From positions 2,232,001 to 2,296,000 of the forward strand of contig NZ_JAPEMC010000001.1 of NCBI RefSeq assembly GCF_026343115.1: DNA of 64,000 nucleotides, written 5' to 3'. Below the pieces are notes generated by a model. That model saw only the letters and a list, made by a program, of their open reading frames with translations, did not search any database and was not told the DNA's origin. A program made the position numbers and the translations under genes. How positions within the stretch are numbered: position 1 is the stretch's first letter; each line of letters opens with the position of its first letter. Source of the DNA: Streptomyces sp. NBC_00102. GTDB lineage: Bacteria; Actinomycetota; Actinomycetes; Streptomycetales; Streptomycetaceae. Below are positions 16,280 to 23,895 of the stretch, piece after piece.

Positions 16280-16609
16280 ACCCGTCGAATCCACCGAGCC
16301 CTCGAACCGGTCCGCCGCCACCGCGTGCAGATCCCGCTCCCGCATCAGTACGTACGCGACGCTCCGCACCTCGACCTCGGCGCGGTCCTCGGGGTCGTAC
16401 AGCACCCGGTCCCCGGGCTCGACCGACCGCACGTTCTGGCCCACCGCCACCACCCTGGCCCAGGCCAGCCGACGGCCCACCGCCGCCGTCGCGGGAATCA
16501 GAATGCCGCCGCCCGACCGGCGCTCGCCCTCCGGCGAGTCGGACCGGACCAGCACACGGTCGTGCAACATGCGGATGGGCAGCTTGTCGTCCTGGGTGTT
16601 GTCGCTCAC
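16268..16609 (-). CDS. GroES-like (Cpn10 family) protein
   Basis: 113 residues from GTG (VSDNTQDDK). The chaperonin-10 fold is indicated by MLHDRVLVRSDSPEGERRSG, GGILIPATAAVGRRLAW and VVAVGQNVRSVEPGDRVLY. The segment between GERRSGG and GGILIPA is shorter than a canonical GroES mobile loop, so GroEL binding is uncertain. It is not next to a groEL gene and it is extended at the C-terminus (VLMRERDLHAVAAD). It is a known Streptomyces paralogue type with unclear function. Expression probably ends at the palindrome at 16185-16222. Confidence 0.85.
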   Translation of the reverse strand: MSDNTQDDKLPIRMLHDRVLVRSDSPEGERRSGGGILIPATAAVGRRLAWARVVAVGQNVRSVEPGDRVLYDPEDRAEVEVRSVAYVLMRERDLHAVAADRFEGSVDSTGLYL

Positions 16610-16744
16610 GCCCCGCAACCTACCCGCCGGGCCGCCGCCCGTACGCCGTAGGGGTGTGTCCACCCGCTTCCGCGTCACGCCGCGTATCCTTCCCGCGCCC
16701 AGGACGCCCGACCGGGCGCCCCCGCCGCGGGAGCACCGGACCGG

Positions 16745-17083
16745 CTACTTCCGGCGCCGGCAGTTCCCGTTCCCGCGCCGCGTCGACACGACCAGCAGAC
16801 CCACCACACCGACCGCGAGCAGCGCCACCGGCACCACCCGCTCCAGCCGGGGCGAGCCGTCCTCCGCCACGAACCGCGCCTTCACGTCCGAGACCGAACG
16901 ATTCACCGCGACGTACGCGCGGCCCGCCGTGCGGTCCACCTTCTCGGCGACCATGGCCTTCGCGTCACCGATGATCGTCTTCGGGTGCACCCGCACCCCG
17001 ATCTCGTCGAGGACCACAGCCAGCTGCTCACGCCTGCTGATGATGTCCGCCTCGATCTGCGCAGGGGTCCTCGTATCCGACAC
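16745..17083 (-). CDS. DUF3618 family membrane-anchored protein
   Basis: 112 residues from a GTG. The N-terminal RTPAQIEADIISRREQLA and VLDEIGVRVHPKTI are the DUF3618 signature, a helical region. One C-terminal membrane segment (VVPVALLAVGVVGLLVV) is followed by a basic tail (RRGNGNCRRRK), so the N-terminal part should face outward or the tail face the cytoplasm by the positive-inside rule. The function is not known. It is divergent from bcp and shares its upstream region. Confidence 0.85.
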   Translation of the reverse strand: MSDTRTPAQIEADIISRREQLAVVLDEIGVRVHPKTIIGDAKAMVAEKVDRTAGRAYVAVNRSVSDVKARFVAEDGSPRLERVVPVALLAVGVVGLLVVSTRRGNGNCRRRK

Positions 17084-17211
17084 TGCGCCGCCTCCGTGGT
17101 GGTCGTCCGGTAAACCTTCATCGACAGTCTGTCAGCTCGACCGCCCGCACACCCGGCGGCACCCCTATTACGCTCGGTCGCGTACATCCCACGCGCCACC
17201 CGAGGAGAACC

Positions 17212-17679
17212 ATGAGCGAGCGACTCCAGCCCGGCGACACCGCCCCCGCCTTCACCCTTCCGGACGCCGACGGCAAGGACGTGTCGCTCGCGGACCACAA
17301 GGGGCGCAAGGTGATCGTCTACTTCTACCCCAAGGCCCTTACCCCCGGTTGCACCAAGCAGGCCTGCGACTTCACCGACAACATCGACCTGCTGGCCGCC
17401 GCCGGGTACGACGTCATCGGCGTCTCGCCCGACAAGCCGGAGCAGCTCGCGAAGTTCCGCGAGCAGGAGCACCTCAAGGTCACCCTGGTCGGCGACCCCT
17501 CCAAGGAGGTCCTCGCGGCGTACGGCGCGTACGGCGAGAAGCAGTCCTACGGCAAAACGGTGACGGGCGTCATCCGCTCGACCTTCGTCGTCGACGAGGA
17601 GGGCCTGATCGAGCACGCCTTCTACAACGTCCGCGCCACCGGCCACGTCGCGAAGATCATCAAGGACCTCAAGATCTGA
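17212..17679 (+). CDS. bcp: Thioredoxin-dependent thiol peroxidase (BCP / PrxQ)
   Basis: 155 residues, the usual length. The peroxidatic Cys47 lies in ALTPGCTKQACDF and the likely resolving Cys52 is five residues on, the arrangement of alpha-type BCP/PrxQ. The fold segments GDTAPAFTLPDADG, VIVYFYPK and DVIGVSPDKPEQ are all present. It reduces hydrogen peroxide and organic hydroperoxides with thioredoxin in the cytoplasm. GAGGAG precedes the ATG by 6 bases. Confidence 0.95.
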   Translation: MSERLQPGDTAPAFTLPDADGKDVSLADHKGRKVIVYFYPKALTPGCTKQACDFTDNIDLLAAAGYDVIGVSPDKPEQLAKFREQEHLKVTLVGDPSKEVLAAYGAYGEKQSYGKTVTGVIRSTFVVDEEGLIEHAFYNVRATGHVAKIIKDLKI

Positions 17680-17908
17680 CGCCCGGCCCCCTCGCCCGGT
17701 GCGGCCCGCCGCCCGGACACGCCGGCACGGCCGACACGGCCGACACGGCCGACACCTCGCACGAACAGGCGGAAAGCGGCGACGCCAGTCGCGAGGAACC
17801 TGTCGTGAAGCTGTGAGGGAACTCGCAATCCTCCCCCGATTCGGTTTGCAACCGCCATGGCCGCACAGAAGCCTCCCCCGGAACACCCTCCGAGGAAAGG
17901 ATCCGGCC

Positions 17909-19405
17909 ATGGCGGCCACCGAACCCCACCAGGCGGCCGACCCCGACGCGGTCAAGCGCCACCCCACGCTCTTCCGGGCAGTCCGCAAACGCCAGAACCC
18001 CAGACTCCGCCGCACCGACATCACGGTCACCGACGACCAGGCCGTCAAGCGCGCGGTGAAGGCGGCCTCCCTCGGCAACGCCATGGAGTGGTTCGACTTC
18101 GGCATCTACTCCTACCTCGCCGTCACCCTGGGCCACGTCTTCTTCCCGTCCGGGAACGACACGACCCAGCTGCTCTCCTCCTTCGCCACCTTCGCCGTGG
18201 CCTTCCTCGTCCGGCCGCTCGGAGGCATGTTCTTCGGCCCCATGGGCGACCGGATCGGCCGCAAGAAAATCCTCGCCCTGACGATGATCATGATGGCGAT
18301 CGGCACCTTCGCCATCGGCCTCATCCCCTCGCACGCCACGATCGGCATCTGGGCACCCGCCCTGCTGATCTTCTTCCGGATGCTCCAGGGCTTCTCCACC
18401 GGCGGCGAGTACGGCGGCGCCTCCACCTTCATCGCCGAGTACGCCCCCGACAAGCGCCGCGGCTTCTTCGGCAGCTTCCTGGAGTTCGGCACCCTCGCCG
18501 GATACGTCGGCGCCGCCGGCCTGGTCACCGCGCTCTACGCGCTCCTCGACACCGGCCAGATGGAGAGCTGGGGCTGGCGCGTCCCCTTCCTCGTCGCCGG
18601 CCCCCTCGGCCTGGTCGGCCTCTACCTCCGGCTCCGCCTCGACGAGACCCCCGCCTTCCAGAAGCTGGAGGGCGGCACCGCCCACGCCTCCGAGGCCGCC
18701 GACACCGTGGAGACCACCGCCAAGGGCGACCTCGCCAGGATCTTCCGCACCTACTGGCCGACGCTGATCCTCTGCGTCTGCCTGGTCGGCGCCTACAACA
18801 TCGCCGACTACATGCTGCTCTCGTACATGCCGACGTACCTCTCCGACGAACTCGGCTACAGCGAGACCCACGGCCTGCTGATCCTGCTCGTGGTGATGGT
18901 CTTCCTCATGCTGGTCATCAGCCGGGTCGGCAAGCTCTCCGACCGCTTCGGCCGCAAGCCGCTGCTGATGACGGGCATGCTCGGCTTCCTGGTGCTCTCG
19001 CTGCCGTCGTTCCTGCTGATCCGACAGGGCAGCATCCCGGCCGTCGTCGTCGGCCTGCTGATGCTCGGCCTCTCGCTGGTCTGCATGCTCGGCACCATGT
19101 CCGCCGCGCTCCCGGCCCTCTTCCCCACGAGCGTCCGGTACGGCTCCCTCTCGGTCGGCTACAACCTCTCCGCGTCGATCTTCGGCGGCACGACCCCGCT
19201 GGTCGTCACGGCCCTGATCAGCTGGAGCGGCACCAACCTGATGCCCGCGTACTACGCGATGGCCGCCGCCCTGGTCGGCGTGATCTCCGTGGCCTGCATG
19301 AAGGAAACCGCCCAGAAGCCCCTCGACGGCTCCCCGCCCTCGGTGGAGACCCAGGAGGAAGCGGCCGAACTCGTCCACGCCCAGTCGCCGGACCCGAAGT
19401 TCTGA
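17909..19405 (+). CDS. MFS transporter, MHS (metabolite:H+ symporter) family, ProP-like
   Basis: 498 residues; GAGGAAAGG lies 8 bases upstream of the ATG. Twelve membrane segments are visible. NAMEWFDFGIYSYLAV is the family hallmark in helix 1, GDRIGRKKIL is motif A, and FSTGGEYGGASTFIAEYAPD is the conserved helix 4-5 region. MHS members import compatible solutes or organic acids with protons; ProP imports proline and betaine. The hydrophilic 70-residue N-terminal tail and a C-terminal acidic tail are typical, although the E. coli ProP coiled coil is absent, so the substrate is not certain. It ends with a strong terminator. The upstream gap contains a short GACACGGCC triplication. Confidence 0.9.
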   Translation: MAATEPHQAADPDAVKRHPTLFRAVRKRQNPRLRRTDITVTDDQAVKRAVKAASLGNAMEWFDFGIYSYLAVTLGHVFFPSGNDTTQLLSSFATFAVAFLVRPLGGMFFGPMGDRIGRKKILALTMIMMAIGTFAIGLIPSHATIGIWAPALLIFFRMLQGFSTGGEYGGASTFIAEYAPDKRRGFFGSFLEFGTLAGYVGAAGLVTALYALLDTGQMESWGWRVPFLVAGPLGLVGLYLRLRLDETPAFQKLEGGTAHASEAADTVETTAKGDLARIFRTYWPTLILCVCLVGAYNIADYMLLSYMPTYLSDELGYSETHGLLILLVVMVFLMLVISRVGKLSDRFGRKPLLMTGMLGFLVLSLPSFLLIRQGSIPAVVVGLLMLGLSLVCMLGTMSAALPALFPTSVRYGSLSVGYNLSASIFGGTTPLVVTALISWSGTNLMPAYYAMAAALVGVISVACMKETAQKPLDGSPPSVETQEEAAELVHAQSPDPKF

Positions 19406-19433
19406 CCCACACCCCCGCACGGAACGCCCGCAC

Positions 19434-19485
19434 GGAACGCCCCGCACCGCTTCCCGGCCCACGTCGAAGCGGTACGGGGCGTTCC
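19434..19485 (+). terminator. Stem-loop terminator after the MHS transporter
   Basis: Arms 19434-19453 and 19466-19485 pair over 20 positions with one mismatch around a 12-base loop, 29 bases after the stop. Confidence 0.8.
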
Positions 19486-19578
19486 ACATCTCGCCGCATT
19501 CCGGACGTGACGGCCCGCTGAACGGTTCGTTGCTCCATACGGGGTCGCGCACACGCGACCGGACGGGGAGGAAGAGAG

Positions 19579-20205
19579 TTGGCGGTCCGCTACACCCGCG
19601 AGTTGCTCGAAGAGGCAGCGCGCGAGACGACCAACTGCGACGACGCGGTGCGATGGTGCGGTGGCACACCGACGCCGGGGAGCAGGAGCTACCTACGAGC
19701 CAGGATGCGCGAGGCCGGAATCGACATCTCCCACTTCGTCGATCCCCGGGTGCGCCACACGGAGGAGATACTGCGTGAGTCGGTCGCCTGTTCCACAAGC
19801 GTGGCGGAAGTCGTCCGCCGACTCGGCATCAACCCGGTGGGGGGAAATCAGGCTCACATCGGCCGCCGGATCGCCATCCTCCGCATCGACACATCGCACT
19901 TTTCGAGCGTGACTCGAAGCCGGCCGAAGAGCGCCGCGGTAAATGCGCTGACGTTGGGATCCCCGTCGGGCGGCAGAGTTCCTGGCGGGAGGCTGCGCCG
20001 TGAACTGCTTCGGAGGGGTATCCCCGAGTCGTGTGCCGTGTGCGGCACCGGCACGGAGTGGAACGGCAAACCGCTGCGACTCGAGGTCGATCACAAGAGT
20101 GGGGAATGGTGGGACAACCGCCCGGACAACTTGCGCTTGATCTGCCCGAATTGCCATGCGGTCACGGACACCTACCGTGGGCGAAAGCGGCGGGGTACCG
20201 CATGA
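19579..20205 (+). CDS. Modular HNH endonuclease, two N-terminal repeat modules
   Basis: 208 residues from a TTG with GGAGGAAG upstream. Residues 1-55 and 58-110 are two copies of a module of about 50 residues: YTRELLEEAA, a variable stretch, a V-R-x-L-G type turn, then a basic helix and GIDISHF or RIDTSHF. The module looks like a DNA-binding helical unit. The C-terminal 65 residues are an HNH zinc-finger nuclease: CAVCG and CPNCH are the metal cysteines, and LEVDHKSGEWWDNRPDNLRLI carries the catalytic core (DH). Codon use is less GC-biased than in the flanking genes. The stop overlaps the next start as ATGA. Function probably in homing or defence; not proven. Confidence 0.88.
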   Translation: MAVRYTRELLEEAARETTNCDDAVRWCGGTPTPGSRSYLRARMREAGIDISHFVDPRVRHTEEILRESVACSTSVAEVVRRLGINPVGGNQAHIGRRIAILRIDTSHFSSVTRSRPKSAAVNALTLGSPSGGRVPGGRLRRELLRRGIPESCAVCGTGTEWNGKPLRLEVDHKSGEWWDNRPDNLRLICPNCHAVTDTYRGRKRRGTA

Positions 20206-21041
20206 GCAACCAGGGCAAGTACCCCCGCGACACCCTGCTTCGGGCAGCGGCCACCTCTGCCAGCCTCGTCGACATGCTCGGCAGACTGGGCGCCCCGCTC
20301 GGCAGCAGGCCGCTCCGCTACCTGCGCGATCGCCTGACGCACTACGGAATCGACACCTCCCATTTCGTCGAGGCATCCCTGCCGGAACGCAGACCGCGGG
20401 CGTACACGAGACAACTCCTCGAGGAAGCCGCGGCCCACTCCCACAACATCCGGGAGGTTCTGGAATACATGGGGATTCCTCCCAGCGACGGCCCCTACGG
20501 CTACGTCCGGAAAAAGCTCGACCGCCTGGGGATCGACACCTCGCACTTCACCAAGGCCCGTGGACACCGCACACGTCTCGCGTCCCGCGGCGAACTCGCC
20601 TCGGCCGTCGCTGGATCCAAGAGCATGGCCGGGGTACTGAGACTCCTCGGCCACGCGGACAACGGCGCCGTCCGCGCCCGGCTGAAACAGAGCCTCGACG
20701 CGTACGGTCTCTCGACTGCCCACTTCACCGGGCAGGGGCACACTCTGGGCACCCGCTCTCCCCGCCGCAGGAGCGCATCCGAAGTTTTGCGACGCAGGGA
20801 GTCCGGATCCGCCCGGACCCGCACCTCACTGCTGCGTCGCGCACTCGATGAGATCGGGGTCCCCCGCACGTGTTCCGCGTGCGGCATCGGTGACACCTGG
20901 CAGGACAAGCACCTTGCACTGGAGATCGATCACGTCAACGGTGACCGCCTGGACGATCGCCGCGAGAATCTGCGCTACTTGTGTCCGTCTTGTCATAGCC
21001 AGACCGAAACTTTCTCCAAGCGGCGAAGGCTCACCCAGTAG
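20202..21041 (+). CDS. Modular HNH endonuclease, three N-terminal repeat modules
   Basis: 279 residues, start in the ATGA overlap. Three modules of about 55 residues end in GIDTSHF, GIDTSHF and GLSTAHF (at about 47-53, 102-108 and 160-166). They share the LLEEAA, V-L-x-x-L/M-G, and basic-helix pattern with the upstream gene. The third runs into FTGQGHTLG, as in phage-type HNH proteins. The nuclease is CSACG, LEIDHVNGDRLDDRRENLRY and CPSCHSQTETFS. The stop is 13 bases before a tRNA gene. The two genes are unequal paralogues in one transcript, with 2 and 3 modules; the proteins may recognise two different half-sites or act as a heterodimer. Confidence 0.88.
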   Translation: MSNQGKYPRDTLLRAAATSASLVDMLGRLGAPLGSRPLRYLRDRLTHYGIDTSHFVEASLPERRPRAYTRQLLEEAAAHSHNIREVLEYMGIPPSDGPYGYVRKKLDRLGIDTSHFTKARGHRTRLASRGELASAVAGSKSMAGVLRLLGHADNGAVRARLKQSLDAYGLSTAHFTGQGHTLGTRSPRRRSASEVLRRRESGSARTRTSLLRRALDEIGVPRTCSACGIGDTWQDKHLALEIDHVNGDRLDDRRENLRYLCPSCHSQTETFSKRRRLTQ

Positions 21042-21054
21042 AGTATCGACGAGC

Positions 21055-21129
21055 GGGCCCGTACCCCAGCTGGCAAGAGGGCGCCGGTTTAGGTCCGGTG
21101 TGTCGTGGGTTCAAATCCCACCGGGCCCA
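21055..21129 (+). tRNA. tRNA-like gene, anticodon UAG (Leu-type), class I fold
   Basis: A 75-base cloverleaf. The 7-bp acceptor stem GGGCCCG/CGGGCCC is perfect, T-arm GTGGG-TTCAAAT-CCCAC is perfect, and the anticodon stem GCCGG/CCGGT holds the loop TTTAGGT with anticodon TAG (reads CUA). The D arm is weak: three C-G pairs then a C-A mismatch. The variable loop is only 5 bases (GTGTC), whereas bacterial tRNA-Leu is class II with a long variable arm. The discriminator is A, as in Leu. CCA is not encoded. Identity is therefore uncertain. Confidence 0.75.
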
Positions 21130-21136
21130 CAGGAGA

Positions 21137-21177
21137 AATGGGGCTATCACCTTCACATCGAAGGTGGTAGCCCCATT
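21137..21177. terminator. Bidirectional terminator between tRNA and rdgB
   Basis: Two 18-base arms (21137-21154 and 21160-21177) pair with a single mismatch around a 5-base loop. It serves the tRNA transcript on the plus strand and rdgB on the minus strand. Confidence 0.9.
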
Positions 21178-21182
21178 CGACG

Positions 21183-21785
21183 TCAGCCCACCAGCTCCCG
21201 CACCACCGGCGCCAGCGCGCGGAATGCCTTGCCGCGGTGGCTGATGGCGTTCTTCTCCGCCGGGGTGAGCTCCGCGCAGGTACGGGTCTCGCCCTCGGGC
21301 TGGAGGATCGGGTCGTAGCCGAAGCCGTACAGGCCGGCCGGGACGCGGCGGAGGGTGCCGGGCATCCGGCCTTCGACGACGCGCTCCGTACCGTCCGGCA
21401 GGGCGAGGGCGGCGGCGCAGGCGAAGTGGGCGGCACGGTGCGGGGCGTCGATGTCGCCGAGCTGGGCGAGGAGCAGGTCGAGGTTGGCCTGGTCGTCGCC
21501 GTGCTTGCCGGCCCAGCGGGCGGAGAAGATGCCGGGGGCCCCGCCGAGGACGTCGACGCAGAGGCCGGAGTCGTCGGCGATGGCGGGGTGGCCGGTGGCC
21601 CGGGCCAGGGCGTGGGCCTTCAGGAGGGCGTTCTCGGCGAAGGTGACGCCGGTTTCCTTGACGTCCGGGATCTCGGGGTACGCGTCCGCGCCGACGAGTT
21701 CGTGGCGGAGGCCGGCGTCGGCGAGGATCGCGTGGAGTTCGGTGATTTTCCCGGCGTTGCGGGTGGCGAGGATCAGGCGGGTCAT
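21183..21785 (-). CDS. rdgB: XTP/dITP diphosphatase (Ham1/RdgB)
   Basis: 200 residues, full length. The Ham1 signatures LILATRNAGKITELHAIL, TFAENALLKAHALA, ADDSGLCVDVLGGAPG, YGFGYDPI and ISHRGKAFRAL are all present. It hydrolyses non-canonical purine nucleoside triphosphates (XTP, dITP, ITP) to the monophosphate and pyrophosphate in the cytoplasm, keeping them out of DNA and RNA. It is probably the last gene of a set that starts with rph, though a terminator between rph and the lipoprotein gene suggests its own promoter. Confidence 0.97.
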   Translation of the reverse strand: MTRLILATRNAGKITELHAILADAGLRHELVGADAYPEIPDVKETGVTFAENALLKAHALARATGHPAIADDSGLCVDVLGGAPGIFSARWAGKHGDDQANLDLLLAQLGDIDAPHRAAHFACAAALALPDGTERVVEGRMPGTLRRVPAGLYGFGYDPILQPEGETRTCAELTPAEKNAISHRGKAFRALAPVVRELVG

Positions 21786-21846
21786 GGATCGATTGTCACT
21801 CCCCCGCCGTCACGAAGGAGCCTCGGGCCCTCCTCACCTCACCCGT

Positions 21847-22239
21847 TCACGGCGAACAGACCTTGCCGACCTCGCCGGCGGCGTCGGTGATCGGGCCGAT
21901 GTCGGGGGTGGTGTCGCCCGCCTCGATGGAGGCGCGTACCTGGGTCACTCCGGCCTGGAGGTCGTCGACGGCTTTGCCGAGGTCGGCGTTGTCGGTGGTG
22001 TCCTTGAGGTTGCCGAGTTCCTGGTCGATCCGGTCGAGGGACTCGGACGCCTGGGTCACGTCGCCGGAGGCGTTGGAGACGGCCTGCTGGAGGTTGCCGA
22101 CGCTGGTGGCGATGGCGTCGGCGGTGCGGACGCAGTCGAGGGCCTTGTCGACGGCGCCGCATCCGGCCGCCGCGGTCAGGGTCAGTGCTGCGGCGGCGAC
22201 GGCGAGTGCGGTGCGGTGGTGGCGGCGGCGCAGAGCCAT
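21847..22239 (-). CDS. Small lipoprotein, helical
   Basis: 130 residues. The signal peptide ALAVAAAALTLTAAAGCG ends in a lipobox (AAGC), so it should be lipid-anchored outside the membrane. The mature part is a long amphipathic helical region (VGNLQQAVSNASGDVTQA, LDRIDQELGNLKDTT, DLQAGVTQVRASIEAG) that looks like a coiled coil, with one late Cys near the C-terminus. GGGGAGGGA precedes the ATG. The family is conserved next to rph/rdgB in Streptomyces as far as I recall, but I can give no function. Confidence 0.82.
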   Translation of the reverse strand: MALRRRHHRTALAVAAAALTLTAAAGCGAVDKALDCVRTADAIATSVGNLQQAVSNASGDVTQASESLDRIDQELGNLKDTTDNADLGKAVDDLQAGVTQVRASIEAGDTTPDIGPITDAAGEVGKVCSP

Positions 22240-22318
22240 GGTGCGGTCCCTCCCCGGGGTCGTCGCATGGACGGGTGTCACATGGACGGTTCGACGCATG
22301 GAACAGGTCGTCACATGG

Positions 22319-22348
22319 ACGGGCGCACGGTTCGACCCGTGCGCCCGT
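22319..22348 (-). terminator. Stem-loop terminator of rph
   Basis: A perfect 12-bp stem (22319-22330 and 22337-22348) with a 6-base loop, 62 bases after the rph stop. The short interval before the lipoprotein gene also holds three CATGGACGG repeats. Confidence 0.75.
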
Positions 22349-22409
22349 GTCTGTGACGACGCTGTGCGGTGCGTTCTTGGTTGCTTCTTTACCCGGGGGG
22401 AGGCGGGTG

Positions 22410-23147
22410 CTATGCGCCGAGGGTGCGGGCGAGTGCCTCGTTCTGGAGGGCGGCGAGGTCGGCGCAGCCTGCGGTGGCGAGGTCGAGGAGGGCGTTGAGT
22501 TCCTTGCGGTCGAAGGGCTCGGCCTCGGCGGTGCCCTGGACCTCGACGAAGCGGCCGTCGCCGGTGCAGACGACGTTCATGTCGGTCTCGGCGCGGACGT
22601 CTTCCTCGTAGCGGAGGTCGAGGAGGGGGGTGCCGTCGACGATTCCGACGCTGATGGCGGAGACGGTTCCGGTGAGGGGCTTGCGGCCGGCCTTGACGAT
22701 CTTCTTGCCCTGGGCCCAGGTGATGGCGTCGGCGAGGGCGACGTAGGCGCCGGTGATGGCGGCGGTGCGGGTGCCTCCGTCGGCCTGGAGGACGTCGCAG
22801 TCGAGGACGATGGTGTTCTCGCCGAGGGCCTTGTAGTCGATGACGGCGCGCAGCGAGCGGCCGATCAGGCGGCTGATCTCGTGGGTGCGTCCGCCGATCT
22901 TGCCGCGGACGGATTCGCGGTCGCCGCGGGTGTTGGTGGCGCGGGGGAGCATGGAGTACTCGGCGGTGACCCAGCCTTCGCCGCTGCCCTTGCGCCAGCG
23001 CGGTACGCCTTCGGTGACGGAGGCGGTGCAGAGGACTTTGGTGTCGCCGAAGGAGACGAGTACGGAGCCTTCGGCGTGCTTGCTCCATCCCCGTTCGATG
23101 GTGACGGGGCGGAGCTGGTCGGGGGTGCGGCCGTCGATGCGAGACAT
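22410..23147 (-). CDS. rph: Ribonuclease PH
   Basis: 245 residues. [56 protein letters not shown] (phosphate binding), and [20 protein letters not shown] are the RNase PH hallmarks. It trims the 3' end of tRNA precursors by phosphorolysis, using inorganic phosphate and releasing nucleoside diphosphates, as a hexamer in the cytoplasm. Length and motifs are complete. It precedes the lipoprotein and rdgB genes on the same strand. Confidence 0.97.
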   Translation of the reverse strand: MSRIDGRTPDQLRPVTIERGWSKHAEGSVLVSFGDTKVLCTASVTEGVPRWRKGSGEGWVTAEYSMLPRATNTRGDRESVRGKIGGRTHEISRLIGRSLRAVIDYKALGENTIVLDCDVLQADGGTRTAAITGAYVALADAITWAQGKKIVKAGRKPLTGTVSAISVGIVDGTPLLDLRYEEDVRAETDMNVVCTGDGRFVEVQGTAEAEPFDRKELNALLDLATAGCADLAALQNEALARTLGA

Positions 23148-23452
23148 GGCGTCGACTTTATCCGTTGGCGGGGGCGGGTCCGTTCGGGTGCGACGGGGTG
23201 CCGTTCGGGTGTCGTCGCGGCGTGGCGTACGGAGGGGGGCCGGCGTACGGGCACGGGCGGGGCCGGTGCGCCGCGGGCGGTGGGTGCCGGGTGCGGGTCC
23301 GGTCGGGACCCCGCACCCGGCGGGGGTGTCAGGGGCGGTGCGGTGGCAGGGCGGTCAGCCGACGGTCGTTGCCTACGCGCTGCCGTCGGTCGTTGCCGAC
23401 GCGCCGCTGGCGGTCGTTGCCGACGCGTGCGCGGGAGGGGCCCCTCACGCCG
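23148..23452. other. Intergenic region with a 24-bp tandem repeat
   Basis: No gene is visible in this 305-base gap between the rph start and the nagF stop. It contains a 24-base tandem repeat with core CGGTCGTTGCCGACGCG in 2.7 copies (23363, 23387, 23411) and a shorter CCGTTCGGGTG pair near the rph side. Confidence 0.8.
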
Positions 23453-23686
23453 TCACATCATGTCTTCGATGTCGGCCGCGATGGGGTCGGCGTCGGTGCC
23501 GATGACGACCTGGATCGCGGTGCCCATCTTGACGACGCCGTGGGCTCCGGCGGCCTTGAGGGCGGCTTCGTCGACCTTGCTGGGGTCGTGGACTTCGGTG
23601 CGCAGGCGCGTGATGCAGCCTTCGACCTCGTCGATGTTCTCGATACCGCCGAGCCCGGCGACGATCTTCTCAGCCTTGCTGGCCAT
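23453..23686 (-). CDS. nagF: N-acetylglucosamine PTS enzyme IIB component
   Basis: 77 residues, a stand-alone IIB domain of the glucose/GlcNAc class. The phosphocysteine Cys24 is in EVEGCITRLRTEVHD, and GVVKMGTAIQVVIG closes the fold. It passes phosphate from the EIIA protein (Crr, not in this window) to the sugar during transport. It is divergent from the permease gene and shares a 209-base regulatory region with it. The symbol follows S. coelicolor nagF (SCO2905). GAAGGA lies just upstream of the ATG. Confidence 0.92.
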   Translation of the reverse strand: MASKAEKIVAGLGGIENIDEVEGCITRLRTEVHDPSKVDEAALKAAGAHGVVKMGTAIQVVIGTDADPIAADIEDMM

Positions 23687-23895
23687 GTCCTTCTCCCTGT
23701 CGCAGCGTGCGGATCCACCATGAGTCCGCTTTGTCACGCTAACGCACGGTTGGCCCAACTTCACGGGCGCCCGGTCGGACCATCGCCAAGGATGACGCTC
23801 ACCGGTGCTCCGCCCTCGGGACGGGCTCCGTACCGTCCGCGCATCTGGCCCGAGCCGGCTGCGACGACCGCCGAACGTGACCGTGTTCCGGGAGG
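23687..23895. promoter_or_regulatory. nagF-nagE2 divergent promoter region, no canonical DasR site seen
   Basis: GTTGGCCCAAC at 23749-23759 is a 5+1+5 palindrome and CGGTCGGACCA at 23772-23782 resembles, but does not match, the DasR box TGGTCTAGACCA (half-site spacing is one base short). I found no full dre here. Confidence 0.4.

Noticed and set aside
12971..16651. Plus-strand open frame of 1226 codons over the PBP region
   Set aside because: Arg/Pro/Gly-rich shadow frame of the PBP gene.
21055..21129. tRNA as an integration site for the HNH genes
   Set aside because: No duplicated tRNA end (att) is seen on the other side of the HNH genes, and no recombinase is present, so I do not claim integration there.
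23772..23782. CGGTCGGACCA as a DasR box
   Set aside because: The half-sites are one base too close to match TGGTCTAGACCA.
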